Positions 42,708 to 51,299 of a stretch of DNA of 64,000 nucleotides are shown one piece after another (within the stretch, counting starts at the first letter, position 1; each line of letters starts with the position of its first letter). The stretch lies in the NCBI GenBank assembly GCA_002325375.1, contig DCRZ01000003.1:127862-191861 (forward strand). Reading direction: 5' to 3'. Under the pieces are notes generated by a model. That model was not told where the DNA came from. It ran no database searches and saw nothing but the letters and a program-made list of their open reading frames with translations. This stretch comes from Rhodospirillaceae bacterium UBA1479 (GTDB taxonomy: Bacteria; Pseudomonadota; Alphaproteobacteria; Rhodospirillales; Casp-alpha2). Position numbers and translations under genes: made by a program.

Positions 42708-43619
42708 TCATTTCGGTAAATAGCCGTCCATCGCAACGTCCGGCATGAAGCGCCGAAACAGTTCTTTGTTGCTGTCGGCGAATTTCTCTCGGATGGCTTG
42801 TCCTTGTTCCACGGTCAACAGGTTGAGCGTTGCCCCCCGCTCCTTGGGCACGTGGGCAATCAGGATATCCAACACACCTTTTGCAATTTCCGCCCCGAAG
42901 GCCCGGTTTATCTCCACCTGTGCCGGCAACAACCGCCCGTCCAAGCTGGGGTTAAACATCGCGAGGTCATCTCCATTGATGTTCTCCTCGACACCCATGG
43001 TTGCGGACAGCGCGTGAATGAAATCGTCATACGGCAGCCCTGGCCCGCCATAGAGTTTTCGTTCCAACGGAAAGACCTTCACGTTTTCCTCTCCAAACAC
43101 CTGGGCATAGGCATCGGCGACGGGCAGCCAGTCAAACCGGTCCAAGGGAAAGTCCGCATAATAATCGTCGAAACTCTTGGTCCCACCCTTTTGCACATGC
43201 AGCCCATAATAGGACTCCACGTAGCTGACCTGATTGCGCACCATCATCAGAACCAATGGCTTGAACCCTTCGAACAGTTTGCCGCAGAACCGCGCACGGT
43301 CGGCAAATATGCTCGGGTCGCCCGGCAAATCGCTAATATGGGTCAGTCCCTCATCGGTAACGAAATACCCACGCGTCTCTTCGTCCGCGCCCGGTGTCAG
43401 AAGCGGTTCGAGATGATAGTCCCGGAGACGCTTGCCGAAGACATCATTCCAACGCGGCGTCGCCAAGGCACGCCGAAACTCCTTGTACAGACGAATAAGC
43501 GGTTTCACTCCGCTGCGGCGAAGCGCTTCGTAGGGAATGCGCCCGGGGAAGACAAACTCGGTTTCAATCGCCGTTGATGCACAACGCGGCAATCCAATAT
43601 GCAGATACAGGGATTTCAC
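42708..43619 (-). CDS. Sulfotransferase-fold protein
   Basis: A 303-residue protein resembling PAPS-dependent sulfotransferases. The N-terminal phosphosulfate loop reads LYLHIGLPRCASTAIE (family pattern GxPKxxTT, here with Arg for Lys), and the 3'-phosphate-binding segment is LVLMMVRNQVSYVESYYGLH, with the R and S in the right spacing. Later parts (FDWLPVADAYAQVFGEENVK, FPLERKLY) fit carbohydrate sulfotransferases seen in surface-polysaccharide loci. It is convergent with the dioxygenase gene. A sulfated glycan is a possible outcome; the replaced loop lysine leaves activity uncertain. Confidence 0.75.
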   Translation of the reverse strand: MKSLYLHIGLPRCASTAIETEFVFPGRIPYEALRRSGVKPLIRLYKEFRRALATPRWNDVFGKRLRDYHLEPLLTPGADEETRGYFVTDEGLTHISDLPGDPSIFADRARFCGKLFEGFKPLVLMMVRNQVSYVESYYGLHVQKGGTKSFDDYYADFPLDRFDWLPVADAYAQVFGEENVKVFPLERKLYGGPGLPYDDFIHALSATMGVEENINGDDLAMFNPSLDGRLLPAQVEINRAFGAEIAKGVLDILIAHVPKERGATLNLLTVEQGQAIREKFADSNKELFRRFMPDVAMDGYLPK

Positions 43620-43753
43620 TGCGATGATGCCTTGTCCACAAGTTCACATTCGAATGGTCAATCGCCTCGACCGTCGGCAACCATGATCATTAGTGCCAGC
43701 GCCTGCGTCCCCCGGCAAGGGGCAGCCGTTCCGACGTTCGCAATCGATACCGA

Positions 43754-44878
43754 TTAGCTCTCCCCGGCCATGGTCCGAAGGTCCCGCGTCATCGACTGCA
43801 CGACATCGCCCCAGACCCCGCGTTCACGACAGGCGTAAACCCGATGGCTGCGATACCACGGCCCCGGCTCTGGCTGATCCAGGGCAAGATCTGGGAAAAG
43901 ACACCATCGCCAATCCGGCACCTTGTATGTCGGCACCCAGACCGGGCGGTCCATGGCCGCCACCAGATTGGCCAGGGCACTGTCGACGGAGATTGTCAGG
44001 TCGAATTCGTCGATCAATGCGGCGGACGCTTCCAATGGATCACGCGTCATCATGTCGCTGCTCAGATCGACAATCCCCCCAGACGCCGCCAGATCAGCGG
44101 CGTCGGCGCTGCCGTGATACAACTGGACCGAATAGAACCGAATACCTGCATCCGCCAAGGCCGGGTCGGTCAGCAGCGGGGACAGCGCGTCAAATGGGAT
44201 TGAGCGTTCAAAGTCGCGCACATGATCCGGGTTCCCCTGCCAAGTCACGCCGACCTTCAAGCCCGGCCCGTCCCCCAACCGACCGCGCCAAAACCGGCGT
44301 TCGTTTTCGGATGCCTGAAGATATCCAGGGGCAGGCATATTGGCGGCGTCCGCGCGAAACAGACGCGGCAAGCAGAACATGTTGATTTTCAGGTCGCAGG
44401 CAGGCAGCGGGTCATCCCGTTCGTTGATCTCGACATCCGGCAGATGCCTGCGCCAGAACCCGGCGGTGCCCGGGTTGACCTGCAGGGCAATGGCCTTCAC
44501 CCGCTCCCGGACCCAAGGCAGGAAGCGGGCCAGAAGGATTGTATCCCCCAAGCCCATGTCGCTGAAAATCAGCAAGCGCGCATTGGGCGCATCGTCCCCG
44601 GTCCACATCGGTTGGGGCAATTTGGCAAACGGTCGATGCGTGTAATACGGCAGCCCAAGGCGTTGCTCAAACAGCGCCCAAGCCCCAGGGAAATCACCCT
44701 TGAGCAAATGGAACCCGCCGGCCGTATTGGCGATCAAGGGATGCAGGGGCTTGCGGCGGACCATCTGCGCATACAGCCTGTCGGCATCGAACAATTGTCC
44801 GTCGTGCTGCGCCGTGACGGCACGCATGATCGCCTGCTGCATCATCGCGGGCATCTCGGGAAAGTCGGTGATTTGCAT
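43754..44878 (-). CDS. GT9-like glycosyltransferase-fold protein, short TPR part
   Basis: A 374-residue relative of the protein at 25486. A short helical TPR-like part (DADRLYAQMVRRKPLHPLIA) precedes a heptosyltransferase-like fold: FSDMGLGDTILLARFLPWVR, VGVTWQGNPDHVRDFERSIP and ISVDSALANLVAAMDRPVWV, then PDWRWCLF. The histidine that follows DxxL in the paralogue is Asn here. The start was set at the ATG preceded by GAGGA six bases away, seven codons inside the longest frame. It faces away from the sigma-54 sugar operon, sharing a 317-base upstream region. The function in glycan assembly is inferred. Confidence 0.72.
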   Translation of the reverse strand: MQITDFPEMPAMMQQAIMRAVTAQHDGQLFDADRLYAQMVRRKPLHPLIANTAGGFHLLKGDFPGAWALFEQRLGLPYYTHRPFAKLPQPMWTGDDAPNARLLIFSDMGLGDTILLARFLPWVRERVKAIALQVNPGTAGFWRRHLPDVEINERDDPLPACDLKINMFCLPRLFRADAANMPAPGYLQASENERRFWRGRLGDGPGLKVGVTWQGNPDHVRDFERSIPFDALSPLLTDPALADAGIRFYSVQLYHGSADAADLAASGGIVDLSSDMMTRDPLEASAALIDEFDLTISVDSALANLVAAMDRPVWVPTYKVPDWRWCLFPDLALDQPEPGPWYRSHRVYACRERGVWGDVVQSMTRDLRTMAGES

Positions 44879-45195
44879 AACATTTCCTCGGAACGACATC
44901 TCGCCGCGCCATTATTTACCCGTCTGAGAATCAAGCCGGGGGGAAATTTGTCAACAATTTCCGGGCTTAGACCAACGCCCCCCGCGAATCGCTGGAAAGC
45001 CTTGCGTGACGGGGGTCACAGACTTTGGCTCGCCCCCGGCGCAGCATTAATCTGGCTTTAAGAATTGGCACATATCGTGCTATCTTTAGAGCCTGAAAGT
45101 GAACGCTCGAACCAGTGTCAGGTGAATCCTGACGTACCGGGCTTCGCTTATTCCGCCAAGAAACGGCGGTAACGGCTCAGAAAGAGGAGACTATT
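44879..45195. other. Divergent control region before the sugar operon
   Basis: These 317 bases lie between divergent genes. They contain a sigma-54 promoter (45066-45080), an AT-centred dyad GGAAATT-TGTCAAC-AATTTCC near 44941-44961, and a leader of about 100 bases with the ribosome site AAAGAGGAG before 45196. No GGCA-N5-TGCC element was found. Confidence 0.6.
45066..45080 (+). promoter_or_regulatory. Sigma-54 promoter of the second sugar operon
   Basis: TGGCACATATCGTGC has GG and GC ten bases apart with a TGGCAC -24 core. It points to the epimerase gene at 45196, the first of eleven closely spaced sugar genes. Confidence 0.78.
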
Positions 45196-46284
45196 ATGTC
45201 TGCAGTCCTGACTCCAAAAGCGATTAAAACTGCCTTAGCCGGTGAGCGGGTCGCGCTTGTCGGTGGCGCGGGCTTCATCGGCCACAATCTCGCCCTCAGC
45301 CTGCGAGAATACGGCGCCAAGGTTCTGCTTATCGACAACCTGATGCAGAACAATCTGCTGGCCAACGTCTCGGATATGGATATCGATCCTTTCCGCCGAG
45401 AACTGAATTTCAATTTCCTTCGCCAACGTTTTGAAATGCTGCGCGACGCCGGTGTCGAGATTGCGAACGCGGATGCGCGTTCCATGATCGACCTGGAAAA
45501 CTCCTTGCGCACCTTTTCCCCGACCAAAATCGTGCACTTGGCCGCCATCTCCAGCGCCGTCGAGGCGAAGAAAGTGCCGGGGCACTGCTTCGACCTGCAA
45601 CTCATCACCCTGCGCAACGTTCTTGAATACACGCAGCTGCGTCCCGATGAAGTGAACCAGGTCGTGTTCATGTCCTCGTCGACCGTCTACGGCGACTTCA
45701 AGACCCAGACTGTCGACGAAAACGTCCGCCCGCAGCCCTATGGCATCTATGCCAACACCAAGTTCATGGGTGAACGCCTGGTCCGCACCTACAACGAACA
45801 GTACGGCCTGAACGTGGCGATCATCCGTCCGTCGGCGCTGTACGGCGAACGCTGTATTTCCCGCCGTGTCAGCCAGGCTTTCATCGAAAACGCGCTGATG
45901 GGCAAGCCCCTGATGCTCGAAGGTGGCGGCGATGGACGGCTGGACTTCACCTATATCCTCGACCTCGTGGATGGCATCATCCGCTCCATGGCCGTGGAAA
46001 TCGTGCCCGGGGCCTCCCATACCTTCAACATCACCTACGGTAATGCCCGGACTATCCTGGAATTGGCCAACATCGTGAAGGATGTCGTTCCGACGGCCGA
46101 ACTTCGCGAAGTCCCGCGCGACAAGATCAAACCCATCCGTGGCACCCTGTCGACGGCCCGCGCCAAGGAGCACCTGAACTTCGAAGCCAAATGGACGCTC
46201 GAAACCGGCTATCGCCGCTATTGCGAATGGTATGTCGAGCAATGGGAACGGGTCCAAGCTAAGATGGGGACCAATCTGTCCTAA
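45196..46284 (+). CDS. NAD-dependent sugar epimerase/dehydratase
   Basis: A 362-residue extended short-chain dehydrogenase/reductase acting on a nucleotide sugar. It has the NAD-binding GxxGxxG (RVALVGGAGFIGHNLAL), the Ser of the catalytic set (VVFMSSSTVYGD) and YxxxK (YGIYANTKFMGERLVR), followed by IRPSALYGERCISRRVSQAF and RLDFTYILDLVDGIIRSM. It is the first gene of the sigma-54-driven operon. In a nonulosonic-acid pathway such an enzyme would provide a 4-keto or epimerised precursor. The exact reaction cannot be read from sequence. Confidence 0.88.
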   Translation: MSAVLTPKAIKTALAGERVALVGGAGFIGHNLALSLREYGAKVLLIDNLMQNNLLANVSDMDIDPFRRELNFNFLRQRFEMLRDAGVEIANADARSMIDLENSLRTFSPTKIVHLAAISSAVEAKKVPGHCFDLQLITLRNVLEYTQLRPDEVNQVVFMSSSTVYGDFKTQTVDENVRPQPYGIYANTKFMGERLVRTYNEQYGLNVAIIRPSALYGERCISRRVSQAFIENALMGKPLMLEGGGDGRLDFTYILDLVDGIIRSMAVEIVPGASHTFNITYGNARTILELANIVKDVVPTAELREVPRDKIKPIRGTLSTARAKEHLNFEAKWTLETGYRRYCEWYVEQWERVQAKMGTNLS

Positions 46285-46337
46285 GGGCAGGAACCGAAAC
46301 CCTTCGGGCATTCTGCCCGCCTTGACCGACCGGAATC

Positions 46338-46955
46338 ATGATCGGGATTGTAGATTACGGCCTCGGCAACCTGACATCGGTTGCCGGGGCCGTCTCCAAA
46401 CTGGGATTTGAACCTCATATCACCTCGGACGCGGATACCCTCGCGGCATCCGACAAACTGATCCTGCCCGGTGTCGGTGCCTTTCCCGACGGCATGGCCA
46501 ATTTGGCGAACCGCGGCCTGATCGATATCCTGGGCGACCTTGTCATCAAGCAGCGCAAGCCGATTCTGGGCATCTGCCTCGGCTTTCAACTTCTGGGGCT
46601 CAGCAGCGAAGAATTCGGCCATACACCAGGCCTGGGATGGATCGACGCCCCCGTGACCCGCCTTAAGCCCGCTGACAACGCACTGCGGGTCCCTCACGTG
46701 GGCTGGAACGACCTGACCCAGACCAAACCCGACTGCATCCTGTTCGACGGCATCGCCGATCAATCGCTGTTCTACTTCGTCCATACCTTCCACATGGAAA
46801 CGCCGCCCGACGGATCCCAGGTCGGCACCTGCGATTACGGGGGCGCGTTCACCGCGGCGGTCCAGAAAGGCAATGTGTTCGGCACCCAGTTCCACCCGGA
46901 AAAAAGTCAGCAGGCGGGCCTGACGCTGCTGGGCAATTTCCTGGAGAAGGCGTGA
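46338..46955 (+). CDS. hisH: HisH-like glutaminase subunit of a sugar amidotransferase
   Basis: A 205-residue class I glutaminase of the HisH family. The catalytic Cys lies in PILGICLGFQLLGLS and the His/Glu pair in VFGTQFHPEKSQQAG. The following hisF-like gene overlaps its stop codon, and a WbpG/PseA-type gene comes next. This trio in glycan loci (HisH2-HisF2-WbpG of Pseudomonas) channels ammonia to convert an acetamido into an acetamidino group. The true histidine operon would have hisB, hisA or hisI nearby, which are absent, so a role in sugar modification is favoured. Confidence 0.9.
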   Translation: MIGIVDYGLGNLTSVAGAVSKLGFEPHITSDADTLAASDKLILPGVGAFPDGMANLANRGLIDILGDLVIKQRKPILGICLGFQLLGLSSEEFGHTPGLGWIDAPVTRLKPADNALRVPHVGWNDLTQTKPDCILFDGIADQSLFYFVHTFHMETPPDGSQVGTCDYGGAFTAAVQKGNVFGTQFHPEKSQQAGLTLLGNFLEKA

Positions 46956-47707
46956 TGCTGCGCAACCGCCTGATCACGGTCCTGACCTTTAACGATGGAA
47001 CCCTGTTCCGCACCAAGCTGTTCGAACCGGATTACCGCTACACCCATAATTTCGTGGATTCCTGGTCCGTGGACGAAATCGTCATTCTGGACATTACCCG
47101 CGACCCCAATGCGGACAAGCGCGCGTTCTATGACGTGGTCACTCAGTTCGCCAAGGAATGCTTCGTGCCGTTGGCCGTCGGCGGCGGCATTCGCACCCTG
47201 GACGATGCGCGGCAGATGATGGCTGTGGGGGGCGATAAGGTCGTGGTCAATTCCGGCGCCGTCGAGCGCCCCAAGCTGATCACCGAAATTGCAGAAGCCT
47301 ATGGCAGCCAATGCGCCGTCTTGTCTGTTGACGCACGCAAGTCCGAAATCTTGGACAGCGGCTACGAGGTGTTTTCCCACTTCGCCGGCCAGCCCACGGG
47401 GAAAGCGCCCGGAGATTGGGCGCTGGAGGGCGAAAAGCTGGGGGCGGGCGAGATCATGATCACATCCGTGGAACGGGACGGCTCGCTCCAGGGCTACGAC
47501 CTTGCCCTCTGCCGGCAGGTCACCGAGGCGGTCACCGTGCCCGTTCTGGGTATGGCTGGGGCCGGCAATTGGAAGCATTTCGTCGAAGGCGTCGAACAAG
47601 GCGGGCTCAGTGCCGTCTGCACGCAGAACATCTATCACTTCACGGAAACCTCGATCGCCAGCGCCAAGAAGTTCATGGAAAAGAAAGGTATTCCGGTCAG
47701 GCTATAG
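46955..47707 (+). CDS. hisF: HisF-like cyclase subunit paralogue for sugar amidination
   Basis: A 250-residue TIM-barrel protein of the HisF family. Conserved parts are VPLAVGGGIRTLDDARQMMA, AVLSVDARK (second catalytic Asp retained) and GEIMITSVERDGSLQGYDLA. The first catalytic Asp of genuine HisF (CLDVKDG) is replaced: the matching segment is VLTFNDGTLF, with Thr at the Asp11 position. That change is expected if the barrel only conducts ammonia to a partner enzyme rather than cyclising PRFAR. The ATG overlaps the hisH-like stop (TGATG), with GGAGAAGG before it. Confidence 0.88.
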   Translation: MLRNRLITVLTFNDGTLFRTKLFEPDYRYTHNFVDSWSVDEIVILDITRDPNADKRAFYDVVTQFAKECFVPLAVGGGIRTLDDARQMMAVGGDKVVVNSGAVERPKLITEIAEAYGSQCAVLSVDARKSEILDSGYEVFSHFAGQPTGKAPGDWALEGEKLGAGEIMITSVERDGSLQGYDLALCRQVTEAVTVPVLGMAGAGNWKHFVEGVEQGGLSAVCTQNIYHFTETSIASAKKFMEKKGIPVRL

Positions 47708-47765
47708 GCGCCGGGCCGCGACCGGCTCCGGGACATTCGGGAAGGCCCGGGAACACGGGGTAAAT

Positions 47766-48875
47766 ATGGTCAAATACTGCAAAACCTGCCTGATGCCTGA
47801 CACCCGGCCGCGCGTCGTTTTCGACGCGGACGGCGTGTGCAACGCCTGCCATACGGCAGCCGCTAAAGCAGCAATCGATTGGGACGCGCGGCGCGCGGAA
47901 TTTCTCGACTACGTCGAACGCTTTCGCCCTGCAGACGGTCCATATGATTGCATCGTGCCGTGGTCCGGCGGCAAGGATTCCAGTGCCATCGCCTGGAAGC
48001 TGAAGTTCGAGTTCGGATTGAACCCCTTGCTGGTCACTTTTTCTCCGTTGATGCCCAGCGAGATCGCCAACCATAACCGCGAGGAAATGCTGAAGGCCGG
48101 GTTTGATCATCTGATGGTCCGAGCCAACCAGAAGATTTCCCGTCACCTGTCCCGGCGTTTCTTTGTCGAACGAGGCGACCCCAAGATCCATTGGAACGCG
48201 GGCGTCAATTCCGTGCCGGTCCAGGTGGCCGTGAACTACAACGTGCCCCTGATTTTCTATGCAGAACACGGCGAAAGCGAATATGGCGGGCGCGTTCTGT
48301 CCGAAGAGCACCGTAAGGTCCGTGATTTCGCCGAGGTCCTGGAGCACCAGATCGGCGACGATCCCTATAACTGGATGGATGACGTGGTCGACGAGAAAGA
48401 GCTCGCACCTTACCTCTACCCCGATTTGGGCCGGGTCGAGGAAGTCGGCGTGAAGGCGCTCTATTTCGCTTATTTCTTCCGCTGGTCGATGAAAGAAAAT
48501 TACGACTACATCAAGGACAAGATCGATTTCCGCTTGGCGGAGAACGGCCGCACGGACGGCACGTTCACCAATTTCGACAGCCTCGATGACAAGATCGACA
48601 ACCTCTACTACCACATGCAGTTCATCAAGTTCGGCTTCGGCCGCTCCGTGCGCGACGCCTGCCGCATGATCCAGAACGACCAGATGACCCGCGACGAAGG
48701 CCTGGAACTGGCGCGCAAGTACGACGCTGAATTCCCCGCGACCTACCACGATGAACACCTGGAATATCTATCCCTGACAGAGGCGGAATTTCACGACACC
48801 ATCGACAAGCACCGCGATCCGAAAATCTGGGAACGGCGCGGCAATGAATGGGTCCTGAAGGCACCGGTGGAATAA
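47766..48875 (+). CDS. WbpG/PseA-type N-acetyl sugar amidotransferase
   Basis: A 369-residue ATP-pyrophosphatase of the PseA/WbpG/LegA family, which converts an acetamido sugar to an acetamidino sugar with ammonia from HisH/HisF. The N-terminal zinc-type motif is intact (YCKTCLMPDTRPR and VCNACHTAAAKAAIDWD), the PP-loop is CIVPWSGGKDSSAIAWKLKF, and the later signature AEHGESEYGGRVLSEEHRKV matches the family. The start is the ATG giving MVKYCK; the frame open upstream overlaps the hisF-like gene. It lies directly after the two ammonia-supplying subunits. Confidence 0.93.
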   Translation: MVKYCKTCLMPDTRPRVVFDADGVCNACHTAAAKAAIDWDARRAEFLDYVERFRPADGPYDCIVPWSGGKDSSAIAWKLKFEFGLNPLLVTFSPLMPSEIANHNREEMLKAGFDHLMVRANQKISRHLSRRFFVERGDPKIHWNAGVNSVPVQVAVNYNVPLIFYAEHGESEYGGRVLSEEHRKVRDFAEVLEHQIGDDPYNWMDDVVDEKELAPYLYPDLGRVEEVGVKALYFAYFFRWSMKENYDYIKDKIDFRLAENGRTDGTFTNFDSLDDKIDNLYYHMQFIKFGFGRSVRDACRMIQNDQMTRDEGLELARKYDAEFPATYHDEHLEYLSLTEAEFHDTIDKHRDPKIWERRGNEWVLKAPVE

Positions 48876-48910
48876 GGTCCGGGCCGAGACCACGAACGGA
48901 GATTTCGAAA

Positions 48911-49810
48911 ATGCGCGACTATCCCTGTGATTTGTGCGGCAATGAAGACCTCAGCGAAGTTGCCTGCGCGCCGACCTACATGGCCGGTCGACCGCTGCAT
49001 GTGTGCACCGCCTGTGGCATGGTCCAGGTCGCGCACCGCAAGACGCCGGAACAGGTCAAGGCAGCCTGGGCCGATGAAATGTATCGCGCCGACCAGACCA
49101 CGCGCCTTTCCGACACCACATACACCGCCCGCATGCCGGCCGTGCACGCGCGCCAGACCTTCGCCATGGATTTCATCGACGAAGCCGTATCGTTTCGCGG
49201 CAAAAGCGTGTGTGACCTGGGTGCCGGTGAAGGCGACTTTCTAGAAATGATTCAGGGGCCCGACTATGGCGCCACTGAAGTCTTCGCCGTCGAACCGTCC
49301 GTCGCAAACTGCCGTATGCTGGACGAGCGCGGGATCGCGAATTTCGTCGGCATTGCCGAGGAGTATGTCGAGCAGGCAGGCGAACGTGAAGGCGGCTTCG
49401 ACGTCGTCACCATCATTTGGACCCTGGAAAACTGCCATTCGGCGCGTGACGTGATGGATGCAGCCTGGCGCCTGTGCAAGCCCGGCGGCCATGTCGCCGT
49501 AGCCACGGGTTCGCGCATCCTGGTGCCGTTCAAGAAGCCGCTGCAGTACTACATCGGCCCCAACGCCGATGTGCATCCTTACCATTTCTCGGCGCGCACC
49601 CTGGCCGGCTATATGGCCCAGGCCGGCTTCCGTAAGACGCACGTCAACCGCTTCATTGATTCCGACTATCTGGTCATGGTCGGCGAAAAGACCGACCGCA
49701 CGGCGACGCTTTCCTGGGAAGGCGACAATGCCACGGTCGTGCTCGGCTTTTTCGAACGCTGGGATAAGGAAACCCGGGGCTTCTACATGGAAGACGGACC
49801 TAACCCATGA
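48911..49810 (+). CDS. Class I SAM methyltransferase with N-terminal zinc ribbon
   Basis: A 299-residue methyltransferase. The N terminus carries two CxxC pairs (CDLCGNEDL and CTACGMVQV), a zinc-ribbon typical of sugar C- or N-methyltransferases. Next comes the SAM motif VCDLGAGEGDFLEMI, the acidic residue in EVFAVEPSVANCRML, and VVTIIWTLENCHSARDVMDA. The start is the ATG giving MRDYPC. It overlaps the next gene by four bases (ATGA). In this operon it may methylate the amidino nitrogen or a hydroxyl; N-methylacetimidoyl nonulosonates are known from other bacteria. The target is inferred. Confidence 0.85.
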   Translation: MRDYPCDLCGNEDLSEVACAPTYMAGRPLHVCTACGMVQVAHRKTPEQVKAAWADEMYRADQTTRLSDTTYTARMPAVHARQTFAMDFIDEAVSFRGKSVCDLGAGEGDFLEMIQGPDYGATEVFAVEPSVANCRMLDERGIANFVGIAEEYVEQAGEREGGFDVVTIIWTLENCHSARDVMDAAWRLCKPGGHVAVATGSRILVPFKKPLQYYIGPNADVHPYHFSARTLAGYMAQAGFRKTHVNRFIDSDYLVMVGEKTDRTATLSWEGDNATVVLGFFERWDKETRGFYMEDGPNP

Positions 49811-50565
49811 CCGCCGCCGGGGCCGCACCGACCGCAGCCCTCGATTGCCGGGAACAGACATTTGAGTCCGGAGTCGCGGGCGTGCCCGTGGCCAAGCTCA
49901 ATCTTCCCGCCGATGCCGGGCCTCATATTGCCCATGACCTGACCGACCTGGAATCTTCCTGGCGTACAAACGGCACATGGCTGGTGTCCTGCCGCATCCC
50001 TGCTGACCGCACCGACTTGGCCGAATTGCTTCAATCAACCGGCTTTCAGGCCGTCGAAACCTTGGTCACCTTTTTCCAACCGGCCCGGCCCGCGCGAAAC
50101 CTGACGGTGGATACCGGCCTTGCGCGGATGAATGAAACCGATACCTGCATCGACTTGGCCCTGTCAGCCTTCACCTACGATCGACTGCATCGGGATGCCC
50201 GCGTACCTCATGCCGTGGCCGACGCCATCCGCGCCGCCTGGGTGCGTAACGACATGGAGGGCCGCGCCGCGGCATCTCTGGTCGCGCGCATCGACGGTCG
50301 GATCGCCGGGTTCAACTTGTGCCTGAAGACCGGCCGTACCGCCGTCATCGATCTGATCGCCGTCGCCGCCGATTTCCGCCGCCGGGGCTTGGCCGGCCAG
50401 ATGATCGAAGCCGCCTTCGCCCATTTCAGCGATACCATCGACGGCATCCGCGTCGGCACACAGGAAGACAACGTCGCCTCGGTCAAACTCTATGAACGCG
50501 CGGGATTCGCCCTTGAATCCCGTCAGGTAACGCTGCATTGGATTCATCCCGAGATAACGCCATGA
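49807..50565 (+). CDS. GNAT N-acetyltransferase
   Basis: A 252-residue acetyltransferase. The first 110 residues are a poorly conserved N-terminal domain (FESGVAGVPVAKLNLPADA), as in WecD-like sugar acetyltransferases. The C-terminal GNAT domain has the acetyl-CoA-binding loop AADFRRRGLAGQMIEAAF, followed by IRVGTQEDNVASVKLYERAG and FALESR. Both ends overlap neighbouring genes by four bases. Likely role: N-acetylation of an amino sugar made by the DegT aminotransferases (PseH-like step). Confidence 0.82.
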   Translation: MTAAGAAPTAALDCREQTFESGVAGVPVAKLNLPADAGPHIAHDLTDLESSWRTNGTWLVSCRIPADRTDLAELLQSTGFQAVETLVTFFQPARPARNLTVDTGLARMNETDTCIDLALSAFTYDRLHRDARVPHAVADAIRAAWVRNDMEGRAAASLVARIDGRIAGFNLCLKTGRTAVIDLIAVAADFRRRGLAGQMIEAAFAHFSDTIDGIRVGTQEDNVASVKLYERAGFALESRQVTLHWIHPEITP

Positions 50566-51299
50566 CAACGGGCATCGTCATCTTCGCACGGCTCGATTCC
50601 TCCCGCTTACCGGGCAAGGTGCTGATGCCACTGGCGGGGGTTCCCATGCTGGACTGGACGATCCGCCGCTGCCGAGCAACGGGCGCACCGGTGACACTGG
50701 CAACCACCGACCGCGCCTTGGACGATCCCATCGCCGATTTCGCGGCGGCGGAAAACCTGTCTGTCTTTCGGGGTGACACGAACGACGTCCTGGGCCGGGC
50801 GCTGGCTGCCGCCCGGTCGTTCGGCCTGGACACCCTGGTCCGCGTTTCCGGCGACAGCCCCTTCATCGACCCGTCCGTAATCACCGCGGTCATCCAGGTT
50901 CATGAACGGGAACGCCCGGACCTGACGACCAACGTCTTTCCCCGAACCTTCCCTCCCGGGATCAGCGCTGAAGCTGTGCCGCTGGCTACGCTCGAACGCC
51001 TGAATGCCGAGGTGCCGGAAGATCGCTACCGTGAACATGTGACGCTCTATGCCTATGAGACCCCGGACGCCTTCCGCATCGTTAACGTTCCGGCAAGCGG
51101 CACCGATTATACGGAAAAAGGTCACGCGGACCTGCATCTTGCAGTCGATACGCCGACTGATTTCACCCGCGCGGAGTGGATCGCCCGGCATCTGCCGTCG
51201 CGGGACGCGGGGCTTGAGGACATCGCCAGACTTGCGCGAGAACACGATCTGGCAAAAGAACATGGTATGAAAGCTTCCGGCGAAGGGACCCTGACATGA
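50562..51299 (+). CDS. SpsF-type cytidylyltransferase 2
   Basis: A 245-residue nucleotidyltransferase. Signature segments: IVIFARLDSSRLPGKVLMPL, GVPMLDWTIRRC, RVSGDSPFIDPSVITAVIQV, and YREHVTLYAYETPDAFRIVN. The start is the ATG overlapping the stop of the acetyltransferase gene; the end overlaps the next aminotransferase gene. It is more similar in layout to the third copy (52593) than to the first (38711), sharing RLPGKVLM and REHV-LY-YE. The identity of the activated sugar is unknown. Confidence 0.85.
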   Translation: MTTGIVIFARLDSSRLPGKVLMPLAGVPMLDWTIRRCRATGAPVTLATTDRALDDPIADFAAAENLSVFRGDTNDVLGRALAAARSFGLDTLVRVSGDSPFIDPSVITAVIQVHERERPDLTTNVFPRTFPPGISAEAVPLATLERLNAEVPEDRYREHVTLYAYETPDAFRIVNVPASGTDYTEKGHADLHLAVDTPTDFTRAEWIARHLPSRDAGLEDIARLAREHDLAKEHGMKASGEGTLT

